Of a stretch of DNA of 64,000 bases, positions 35,601 through 45,000 are shown piece by piece. The stretch comes from Desmodesmus armatus (taxonomy: Eukaryota > Chlorophyta > Chlorophyceae > Sphaeropleales > Scenedesmaceae). Location of the stretch: contig VIIQ02000043.1 in assembly GCA_007449985.2 (NCBI GenBank), forward strand, positions 385,484-449,483, read 5' to 3'. The position numbers were made by a program, and so were the translations under genes. Positions within the stretch are counted from its first letter, which is position 1; each line of letters begins with the position of its first letter. Under the pieces are notes generated by a model that saw only the letters and a list, made by a program, of their open reading frames with translations, did no database searches and was not told the DNA's origin.

Positions 35601-38600
35601 GCACAGAGAGGTCCTGGCACGAGGCCTCTTTGGTTCCAGGTGGTACGGGGGTGACATCACTCCTGAGCAGACTGCTCAGCCCAGGGCACCCAGCCCACCA
35701 CCGCCCCCCTCGCAACCGTTGGCGCCCCTAGCCCAGACCCCCTGCCCTTCCCAACCGGTGCCTTCAATGCCTCACAAGCCTCCTGCTCACACAAGGTCAC
35801 ACCCCATCCACACTCCCTCCCCTCAGATCCCCTGACCCCCCCCCCCCCGGGGCGCGCCCCTCAAGTACCTGTTTGGTGCCAGGTAGTAGAGCCTCACATC
35901 GCCCCTGAGCTTTGGGCTCAAGTGTGTGCTCACACCCAAGGGGGACTCAATCAAAGCTGAAGCGAGGGCGATGCCTGTACCACTAGCAAAGATGACGATA
36001 GTGGGATACCTGCAGCACACACAGCAAGACACCATGTGGCACAGTACATTGTCAAAAATTCTGCATGAATCAACAGACCCATAAGAAAGCGAACCTGACC
36101 CCGGAAACATATGTACATGTGTGACTTGTGTGACTTGTAATCCACTAGGCATGTGCAACCTGCCATGATGAATGAGTGCAGCCCCCCCCCCCCCCCCCCG
36201 CCCACCATGCGATGCCCACGCCCAAAGGTAACATGCTCCAGAGCAGCATTAACCAGAGATCCCAGCAGTGCGCTGCCGCTGCGCATGTTCAAGCCTGCAC
36301 CCTCCGCACTAAAGCCCCCCCCCCCACGGGGGGAAGCCCTGATCATCCTGCCCCACTGACCTGGATACCCCCAGCACTCCTGCGCTGCGCATGTCCAGGC
36401 CGGTGCCCTCTGCACTAAGCGCCCCCCCCCCTCAAGTGTGATGGCCCTGCTCCTCCCCCCTCCACCAAGGCCTGACCTGAATACCCCCAGCACTCCTGAG
36501 CTGCGCATGTCCAGGCCGGTGCCCTCTGCACTAAGCGCCCCCCCCCCTCAAGTGTGATGGCTCTGCTCCTCCCCCCTCCACCAAGGCCTGACCTGAATAC
36601 CCCCAGCACTCCTGAGCTGCGCATGTCCAGGCCAGCGCCCTCTTCCGCATACGCACAAAGGCCCCCCAATGCACCGTTCCTGCCCCCCCCCCCCTCCAGA
36701 CCCCCTCCTGACCTGTAGATCCCTTGCAGTCCTAGCTGCGCATGCCAATGCCAGCGCCTTCCTCTGCATACACACAAACGCCCCCCTTCCCCCCAAGAAT
36801 GCCCTGCTCCCCCCCCTCCACCGACCTGGATACCCCCAGCACTCCTGATACCCCCAGCACTCCTGAGCTGCGGATGTCCAGGCCCTCAGCCCCCCCCCCC
36901 CCTGCACCTGACCCCCCCCCCCCCCTGCACCACTTCTTGCTCGCCCCGCCCCCCCCCCCCCCCCCCCCCACCAATCTGACCTGAACACCCCCAGCACTCC
37001 TGAGCTGCGCATGCCCCCCCCCCCCCGCGACCTGCAGTTGCCCCCCCCCCTCAAATGCACTGTTACTGCTCCTCTCAACCCCCAGGCCGGACCTGAAAAC
37101 CCCCAGCACTCCTGAGCTGCGCATGTCCAGTCCAGTGCCCTCAAAGGGCCCACGCTGATCATGTCATCAGGCCGCATGTTGTACACGTCAGCGGCAGACT
37201 CCTTGTCAACCAGCACCTGAACAGTGCCCTGTGGACAGGCAGGGAGGGAAGGGGGCGTGATGCAATCAGAGTGATAGGATTCGGAGTATGGAGTCGGCAA
37301 TGATGCGGTGAGGTTGGGGGGGGGGGGGCAGGGGCGGCCGCAGCATGAGGAATGACATTACGAGCCTGCACCCACACCAAACCGCCTATCTACCAGCACC
37401 TGAACAATGCCCTGGACAGACGGTAGCAGCACAAGGGACACCAGCAGCATGTAGTTTGTCAATAGTAGCAGGTCCTTCAGTGGGACTGCCCCACTCCGCC
37501 TACCCATGTGCCACCTGCCCCGCTCTTAAATTCACTTGCTCCCTCCCTCCCTTCTACATACAAGTGCTTTATTACAGCCACTCACACAGGCCTTGCACCA
37601 CCCTATCATATCCTTGCAGCCGGCCCCTCTCTGTCGTTGCCCCCACGCCCCCCACCTCAGCATTACTAGTACACTTGAGGGCGCCCTGATCAACTTGGTC
37701 CCTTGCACACTTCCTCCTGGTGCGCAAACATGCAGTGCGCCATCCCCCAAGGCGCATGCGCGCACGCGTGACCTCTTCTGAAACCCCCCCCCCCCTGCAT
37801 TCCCTTCAAACGCTCTGCAGCCTCCCCCCCCCCCCCCCATTCCGCATCCCCCGACCCCCCCCCCACTCACCATGACGCTTGATGGCTCCCTCACTGACTT
37901 GGTCTCTCCCTCAAAGATGTCACCCTTGAGCAGGAAGAAGCCATCCTTGTTCAAATCCTCAGAAAACGGCGGACTCACAACCTGGTCAATGCAGAACAGC
38001 CCAAGAAGAACAGATACAGCATGGTCAGCACCACGACACACTCAAAACACAGTACCGGCAGTAGGGACAAGGCAGCACCTACAAGGTGGGATAAGATACC
38101 ACCAAGGGGTGAATTTGCATTATCATCTGTTTGCCCGCCAGCAGGCAGCACAGAAGGGACTTGTTGCGTGTAAGCATCCTGCTGTGGCAGTTGTGCGCGC
38201 GGGGGGGGGGGGGGGGTGTCTTCAAGCCATGTGACGGCCATGCATGCATAAACACGGGATGGACAGGTGAGTGATACAACCCACTGGCAATACGTGCTTC
38301 TCCCCTCCGTTGACACGCAACCCTGTTTGACCCCAACCCCAGGACAGTAGCAACGCCGAGCCCTGTTTGGCCTTGAACCTTACATCGCAGGACAGTACAA
38401 CCACCTCGGCACACAGACATCACAACGGCACTGAAGGACAACACCACTCACCGGTAACACGTGCTTCTCCCCTCCATTGACGCGCAGCACTGCACACTGC
38501 CCTGCCGCCTTGTAGGCGTTGCGCAGCGGCACACGCTCCCGGCTGATCTCCGCTTCAAACGTCAGCAGCCGCTGACCTGCAGCAGCAGCAGCAGCAGCAG

Positions 38601-39354
38601 CGGCAGCGGCAGCAGCAGCGGCAGCAGCAGCAGCAGCGGCAGCGGCAGCGGCAGCAGCAGCGGCAGCGGCAGCAAGCACATCATAAGTTGCGCTGCTGGG
38701 TCACGTACTGCATGGCCACGAGGCACGAGCGTGGCGGGCTGTGTGTGTCTGCCGCGGGGGAGGGGGGGGTCAAGGGCAGTGAATCTCAGGGGCGCACTGA
38801 ACCCTGTCCCTGCATGACTAAACCCCGTCCTCTCGCCTCCCTTATGGCGTGTATGCACAAGCCAAGGTTGAGAACTGTCACAACAGTATTCCAACACAGT
38901 TGCTGTCACCATTCACACCTGGTGCTTCCTGGTCAATTGACACGAAGCGGCCTCCATTCCAGTCCGGCATGTCGTCTGCTGCAAACTTTGCTTCATACCA
39001 CCTGGCGCGGTCTGGGAACTGCATCAGGTTCTGCACAGGCAGGATGGTGCGCATACGGCAGGGTGGTGGGGGCAGGGCAGAGACAAGCAGGTTTGTCAGC
39101 AGCAGCCAGGAGAATTGTATCTAACGGTTGCTGTCACAGGTTGCTGTCGGTCTGGGAACTGCATCAGGTTCTGCACAGGCAGGATGGGGAGGAAGGCAGA
39201 GACAAGGACATGTTTGGAAACACAGCAGGAGCCAGGGGGTTTGTATTGCAAGGTTGCTGTCGGTCTGGAAACTGCATCAGGCTGCACAGGCAGGATGTTG
39301 GAGAAAGTCAGAGACCAGCAAGTCTTTGACAACACGGTTCTGCAGCTGCTGAGC

Positions 39355-39385
<31 letters not shown>

Positions 39386-40229
39386 TGCGACAGACAAGCA
39401 GATGCAAGCTAGCCAACAGCAAGAGTGTCCACACACACGCACGCACGCATACATCACATACACATATAGCGCAGCTGTGTTGTACAAGATTAGCTGTGAA
39501 AGGGCACATGCCTTGAGAAAGGTCTGTGGTGGAACAAGAGTTTGCCGTCCCCTCAGCACTCACTTCTGCATCCACTTCGACTGCTCTTGCCATATGTATC
39601 GACCGCCTGCTGCCGCCGCTGCAGCCGCTGCTGCTGCTTCTGCTGCTGCTGTACGCCCCTGGGCGCATGCTGCGGCTGTTGAATTTGCTGCTGCTGCTGC
39701 TGCTGAAGCAGGAGTGCTTCCTGCATTGCCGGCTGGCGGGTTGAGGGTGTGCATGGCAGCTGCTGGAACAGAGATGGGGCGCTGGGTGCAAACACCTGAA
39801 CCGGAGGTAGATGATACAGCGAGCAGGAGACAAGGCAGCAGGGGTGTCCAAGGGGTGATATAGGGTCCGATGTTGCAGGGGTGAAGGGGCATTGTTGCTG
39901 CACATGGCGTTGGTTGTGCAGCTATGATGACAGGAACCTGTTGATGACCGTGCAGATATTGAACTGAAAGCAGGCGCACGTTGGGCCTGCAGCAGGAGAG
40001 AGCTGCCAGATCGGGTGAGATTGTGCTGCTGCTGCTGCTGTCTACACTTTGTACCCGCTCGCTCTCGGCATGCTTGCATTCGGCCCAAGACAAGACGATC
40101 AGACGGGAAAAAAGCTTCCTCACCTGAATCTCTTCCAGCAGAGCGCAGAACGCTATGTCTCGGAGCAGAATTCCGATAGACGCCGGAATGAGATCTTGTG
40201 CACAGAGCCAGGCGCAGTGCAATATACAC
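32667..40229 (-). CDS. FNR-family FAD/NAD(P) oxidoreductase, pKIWI502-like
   Basis: Exons: 40229-40124, 39795-39564, 39030-38919, 38576-38452, 37981-37871, 37228-37093, 36009-35869, 35358-35086, 32872-32667. They give about 480 residues. The N-terminus (MYIALRLALCTRSHSGVYRN) is Arg/Ser-rich and acid-poor, like a plastid transit peptide, and is followed by an Ala-rich linker. Exons 4-5 correspond to the FAD-binding barrel; exon 6 carries VLVDKESAADVYNMRPDDMI and GTGLDMRSSG. Exon 7 carries YPTIVIFASGTGIALASALI, the nucleotide-binding GTGI segment, then DVRLYYLAPN; exon 8 has HGVQVVPTTVS. This order matches the plant fruit protein pKIWI502 oxidoreductase. Three one-base breaks (end of exon 2, the TTT near 37150, near 35205) each restore frame and phase if corrected. 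They suggest consensus error, though decay is possible. Most introns contain copied exon edges. Confidence 0.75.
32761..34945 (-). repeat. Nine-copy tandem array of the last-exon 5' edge
   Basis: Units start (plus-strand CTGTCC) at 32761, 33021, 33259, 33518, 33789, 34047, 34318, 34579 and 34829; the period is about 240-270 bases. Each unit holds the CTTGCAG acceptor and about 110 bases encoding GGDAEAEAAALEVCKEAEIT and AIVLDSQ-type sequence. Only the leftmost unit continues into the true C-terminus (SFLRWMKSPEDIALE). The other eight break off after the codons for DST, at a C/G homopolymer, and have no stop or donor of their own. They lie in the last intron. Confidence 0.93.
35319..35620 (-). 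repeat. Three copies of the exon 8 5' edge
   Basis: A segment beginning TGCCAGGTGTCCCAGC with a following GTGAGGCA(C/T)AGAGAGG occurs at about 35319, 35437 and 35574 (plus-strand coordinates). The first is the real exon start encoding TSLCLTDRWDTWQ. The others lie upstream in the intron and retain the acceptor region. Confidence 0.8.
36240..37135 (-). repeat. Eight copies of the exon 6 3' edge with donor
   Basis: A unit of about 115-120 bases, encoding GTGLDMRSSGVLGVF and followed by a GTCAGG or GTCCGG donor, recurs around 37116 (real exon), 37003, 36862, 36732, 36616, 36498, 36382 and 36287. Most copies keep phase 2 before the donor, matching exon 7. The leftmost copy is diverged (EGAGLNMRSGSALLG). 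Separating sequence is C/G homopolymer. Confidence 0.9.
37380..37430 (-). repeat. Copied exon 6 5' edge
   Basis: CCAGCACCTGAACAATGCCC resembles 37209-37228 (real exon start with GTVQVLV) and would encode GIVQVLVDR after a TCCAG acceptor. Confidence 0.7.
38262..38320 (-). repeat. Copied exon 4 3' edge
   Basis: Plus-strand ACGTGCTTCTCCCCTCC at about 38291 duplicates the real exon end at 38452-38480 and would encode LRVNGGEKHVLP, followed by GTGGGT. Confidence 0.75.
38578..38674. repeat. CAG/CGG tract abutting a splice acceptor
   Basis: A run of CAG with interspersed CGG units. On the minus strand it reads (CTG)n and runs directly into the CAG acceptor of exon 4 of the FNR-like gene. Confidence 0.9.
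39008..39300 (-). repeat. Three copies of the exon 3 5' edge
   Basis: GTCTGGGAACTGCATCAGGT with a following CTGCACAGGCAGGATG occurs at about 39011 (real exon, NLMQFPDRARWYEAKF), 39151 and 39261. The two extra copies contain the acceptor and about 25 exon bases, then diverge. The 39261 copy lacks two A at the junction. Confidence 0.88.
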
Positions 40230-41387
40230 CTGTTGGCAAGTATCTCACATGCAACACAGTGTCATGATCAATGAGCCACGGTCAAGGTTTGGACCAAACC
40301 GTTTGGCACTGACTAACACGACGTCAGGACGCCGCCTATTACACATCTTCTCATTGGATGGAGTTGTACAACAGAAGAAGGGGCTTCGAGCACCAACGTG
40401 CTGCGGTCAACACAGCGCTGCATGTCAATAGATCTTCATTCCAGAAATAAGAGACATGCAGTGAACTGTTAGCTGAACTTGAGTCTGCTTATATAGCAAT
40501 TGCATTCACTCTCCCCTTCCCAGCCCTCCTGTGCCCTTGAGGGCCAAATAGCCCCTTGCGCACAGCAGTTACATCCAGCTTGGCTGCTGCCTCAGGGAAA
40601 CCTGCTTCTGCCTCAGCTGCTGATGTGATGTGAACCCACAACGCCCGTACATGCTATGAAGTTGGCAGTTTCACGCAAGCTTATCACACATGAGGTGTTT
40701 TCGGCCTGCTGGTTCAGTACACCCTGCCCTTCGTGAAAAGCCAGCACAGCGGCACCCAGGCTCAATGGCCAAGCAGCAAACAGTAAATTGCCCTGATACA
40801 CTGCTTTCCCGTGGCATGTGTCGAGGCAGGTCAACAATAACTTCGAGACAAAAGCTACCACCAATTCAAACCCATTGTAACAGTAACTGTTCCCGCCAGA
40901 GCCTCCGGTGAAGGCGCTTCCCAGGCGCAGCAGTCCAATCAGTTCGCTCAATAGCAAAAGACAGTTTCGTTTAATCGACTTTGACTCGGCAGACAGACTG
41001 GCTGTTTAGCTGTTTACTTGCAAAGCTGTGGCGCTTGCCCTAATCAGCTGCTGACGTTTGCTTTCAGCAATCAAACGTTGTTTGGAAGAGTCCCATTGGT
41101 GCTGTGTGCCTACCAATTGACAGGTGAGCTCCGCCTCCGTCATGCAGCCCCCTCCTCCCCCACCGTGCTCCTGTGGACTTGGAGCATAGGTGGTATCAAG
41201 CGTTTGTCGCGGCTGCAGCGCTTCCCAAGCCCGCAGCCACCTGTATCGCCTGCATACACTGCTGGTCCCCTGTGTCCCTGCATGAGCTATAATCCTCCGT
41301 TCACTAGTTGCGGACGAGCTTGTTGGTATTGGGGTTGAGCTTTGGTGGTGCCTCGAGCGCCTGGATCGCCTTCTTCGTTCCAACAGA
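40230..41387. other. Intergenic; one possible minus-strand frame
   Basis: A 125-residue minus-strand frame (41383-41006) ends in a plausible helix (TEAELTCQLVGTQHQWDSSK). Its start is only 5 bases from the start of the opposite frame at 41388, so both are unlikely to be real as drawn. Confidence 0.3.
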
Positions 41388-42008
41388 ATGTTTTCGGTTG
41401 ATCCTCAGCTGCTGTGTATCCGCTGCGCGTCCCCGTCGCAGGAACAGACTCAGCCCACGATCAGACACCAGTTAGGCGCTTGCCCTGCCCTCAGTATGCA
41501 GCTGACTTTGCAACTGCCAGCACTTCAGACCTGCTCGGACACTGAGGTTCTGGAGACCAGCAGCAATGCCTCCAGCATGTCCTGGTTCACCAACGTTGAC
41601 GGTGGACCTCTTACCCCAGCAGCAAAGTGTTCTGGCCTGCAGGCCCAGCGCAGCACAGCTTCCTCTGCCAACAGCCAGGCCGACCGCCACCTGGTGTACA
41701 GGCGCCTGCAGGTCACAGTGCCCAGCACACCAGCTCCTCAGTGCGATGGCATCAGCCCCAGCAGCGTCCTGCCCGGCTCAGCACGGCGTGTGCTGCCCAC
41801 CAGTGGCAACTACGGCAGCGTCTGTGACTGGCTGGACCACCAAGTGTCCAAGCGCAGCAGCAAGGGCCAGCTGATCGGTGCATGCAGCCGCTCTACCATG
41901 GCCCTGGACCCCAGGGCAGTCCTGCAGGGCCCAACTACACCTGAGCAGGTGGAAGAGCCACCTGCTGGCCTCCCAGCGCCTGCCTTCCAGCTGCTGGGTC
42001 TGCTCTGA
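41388..42008 (+). CDS. Possible single-exon gene, function unknown
   Basis: A continuous 206-residue frame, rich in Ser, Pro, Gln and Ala, with a few complex stretches (SMSWFTNVDGGPLTPAAKCS, NYGSVCDWLDHQVSKRSSKG). There is no signal peptide, membrane segment or family I know. Support is the frame length and relatively balanced composition. It is followed directly by a (GGT)n run and the G/T-rich region. It could be one exon of a longer gene. The divergent start 5 bases away on the other strand argues that the true start may lie further in. Confidence 0.45.
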   Translation: MFSVDPQLLCIRCASPSQEQTQPTIRHQLGACPALSMQLTLQLPALQTCSDTEVLETSSNASSMSWFTNVDGGPLTPAAKCSGLQAQRSTASSANSQADRHLVYRRLQVTVPSTPAPQCDGISPSSVLPGSARRVLPTSGNYGSVCDWLDHQVSKRSSKGQLIGACSRSTMALDPRAVLQGPTTPEQVEEPPAGLPAPAFQLLGLL

Positions 42009-45000
42009 GCGCTGCTGTGGTGATGCTGGTGGTGGTGGTGGTGGTGGTGGTGGTTGTGCTGCCTGTTGTGATGCAAGCAAGCAGCACTGAGCGCTTGCAT
42101 GCAGAGGCTTGCTCACTACCCAGGCACTGATGCGTATGGCGGTTGTGCCTGGATTTTGTGTGCATTGTTTGGTGATCTGGGGTGACCTTTGCTCAGGCAT
42201 AAGGGTGCTGGCAACATGCGGCATCCTTGGGTGGTGCGCTGCCTACTGTTCTACAGCGGGTCTTCCACTGTGTTGCAGCAGGCATTCGCATTGTGATCTT
42301 CACTGGCTGGTGGCGACCAGCTTTAGCCAGTAGGATAGGCTGCTTGGTGCGTATTGTTTGCACCCATTACTATTTTGACTGGGTTTCAGCAGCAGGCTTT
42401 TCAGCGATGCAGTTGCTGCTGGGTTTTGCAGGGATCTGGCATCTGGTGGTGCCTGCTATGGTGTGTGTCCCACATTCTCTGGGTGTGCACAGCTGCAGCA
42501 ACTATCCCCTTACAGCCACTCCCTATGTGGGTTTGGCCAGCATGCATGCTGTAAGGCATGCCAACGCAATTTGCACAATTTGCCTACAGCTAGCTAGGTG
42601 TGGCTCTGCTCTCTCACTCTCTTTGCCTGCCTGCGCTGCGCACGACTGCCTGGCTGGCGGCTTGTGCTAGAGCAGCGCTGTGGTTGCAGAGCCGGACACG
42701 CCTGTAGCCCAACATTGTGCGCGCCACTTGACCACCAGGCGTCTGCCTGCTGGCAAGTCGGCGCTGCATTTTTCCTGGGGTTGACATTCTGCAGCAGATC
42801 TAGTCCCGGCAGCAACGTTGATGCCCCCCTGCTGTGGGGCGCCCTCATGCCTATGTGCCGTTTGCGCAGTGCCTGAGCACTCAGTGCTGCTGCACCTGTG
42901 CGCATGGTGGGTTTGAGTATGGTCCAGTTGCGTGTGCTGTGTGGCAGGCGAGGCGCTGGCCACCGTGGCCCTGTGCACACTGACACAACACCATGACTCA
43001 ACTATGTACTGTACTAGGTGTGTGCCGACAGCCTGGCAGTACTGCACAGCTCAGCTCAGTCCCTTGCAGCAGTGCAGGTTGTCGGTGGTCTTGACGCACC
43101 TCCTAAGACGCCTCCACTGAGACACACGTGTGATGCTGCTGTCTTGACCGCGTCTTTCTGGCTTTTTGTGATGCGCGCCTGTGTGCTTGTGCACGCAGGC
43201 GCCTCAGCGTTCCGTGCTGGAAAGATGCGCGCAACATTGGTCTTATTGTAGCATGGCTTTGCCATGTGCATGCCTGTGTGCCTATTTCAGCACACTGTTG
43301 CCCTGTGTGCCCATGCTCCTGCATGCGGCGTGCAGCGGCATTCAGGCTCTCCTGCACTGCTTTTGTCAGCTTCTAGGACCTGCATGGCTGTATGCTAACC
43401 GCGCCACCGTTTTCACGGGCTGCGCTTGTAGGCAGATACCCCAACTTGCTGCCTGTGTGTCACAGTGTGGTGGTGGTAGTGGTGCTCTCCACATCGGTGG
43501 CACTTGGGCTCCCAGCCATGGACTGTGCACATGGGCGCATTTGCCAGGGCCCTTCTGCAGCCTGCATGTGTGATGCCTGTAGCTAGGCAGGCATGTCGGA
43601 GCCCCTGTGCGCGTGGTGGTGCTTGCTTGGGTTACTAGCTGCATCGGGCTTGTAGTATGGGGTAGCATTGTTGTTTAGCTAGAAGTACTTCCTTATAGAG
43701 AGGAGGGCATACCTAACCGTGTGTTCTCTGTGTGTGTGCAGAGAGTGTGTGTGCAGAGAGAGCTATGGGAGGAGAGTGACGGCCGGACAATGGGCAGGTG
43801 GGGTGTGCTGGGGCTGGCAGCTTCTGGCTGTGCCGCATGGGTGCACGTCCGCTGCCCGCCTGCATTTGGCGGGTGGTGCATTTTTCCGCGGCTGGTATGT
43901 GCTGGGACATTGTGCAGCCGCGGGCTGCAGCAGCCTATGTGGCTGCATGTACACAAAGGCGTCTGCTCCTTTGCTGTGGAATGCTGGCACATTCTTTGGA
44001 GGCAGCATACTCGTGTGTTTCCATCTGCCTGCAGTTGTGGTATGCCTGCAACAGGCGTGGGAAGGCTGTGTGTGGCTCTGGCTGGGGGTCTGTGAGGGCA
44101 GGAACTGGTGTCTGCTGCTGCTGAGTGGGCTATGTGCCACTTTATATATTCAAAGAGACATGGTAGTGGCACCTGTGTTATCTGGCTGGGGTGAGGCGAT
44201 TGCTTCACATCTGGGTGTTGGAACAGCAGGCTGGGCCTGGGATGGCATGCGCTGTGGATGCTGTATTCCCATGGCCAAACAGCGGGCCAGCAGAGGGTTT
44301 TGAGCACATCTGTGCCTGCCATGTGTCTATGCAGCTGTTGACGTGTAGTATGCGTCTCTACTGCCTGGTGCTGGCTTGTTCACAGCGCAGCTCCCGTCCT
44401 GCAGTCGATGCGCACTGCTTTGCAGCGCGCAGCAAAGGCGCTGGATCGCAGGGCTGGGAAGCCAGAAGTCGTTGATCTGTGGGCTTTGGGCATGGCAGCG
44501 GTGTTTGTCCAGCGAGCAGATGCCAGCGCGGGGTTCAGTGGCGGCCCAGATGCAGGGTTTGTGGCCTTTTGCTGTGTACAGGACATGTGCTGAGCACTAC
44601 TTGCTTGTTACTACTCGTGTGCTGCAAGGAATTCTGGGTGCGAGTGTCCCGCATGGGCATGCATTGGAGTTTGATTCATGGCCAACATGAAAGTCGGTGT
44701 GCTTACTCTCGTTATCCGAGGCGTGCATGGGCTGGCGCTTCTGCATCGGCAGCTAGCAGCCTTGGAAGCTGCTGGGGTCGCAGTTGTGTGTGGCTTCTGT
44801 GGGGGTGTGTGCTGTGTGTGCGGGCAGCAGGTTGGATGCTTCATTTTGCTGAGAGTAAGGTTGGAGCTGAGGGGAGGGGCAGGCGTAAGGATGTGCACAT
44901 GTGCAGGAAATGGTCACCACAGCTGCACAGTTGAGTGTTGGTTGAGCTATTGGAGGTAGCCGAGCTACCTGCGCTACCGTACAAACTTGGTGTGCATGGG

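Noticed and set aside
41006..41383. Divergent 125-residue frame opposite the 41388 start
   Set aside because: Starts would be 5 bases apart, leaving no room for promoters or leaders; kept only as a remark in the intergenic entry.
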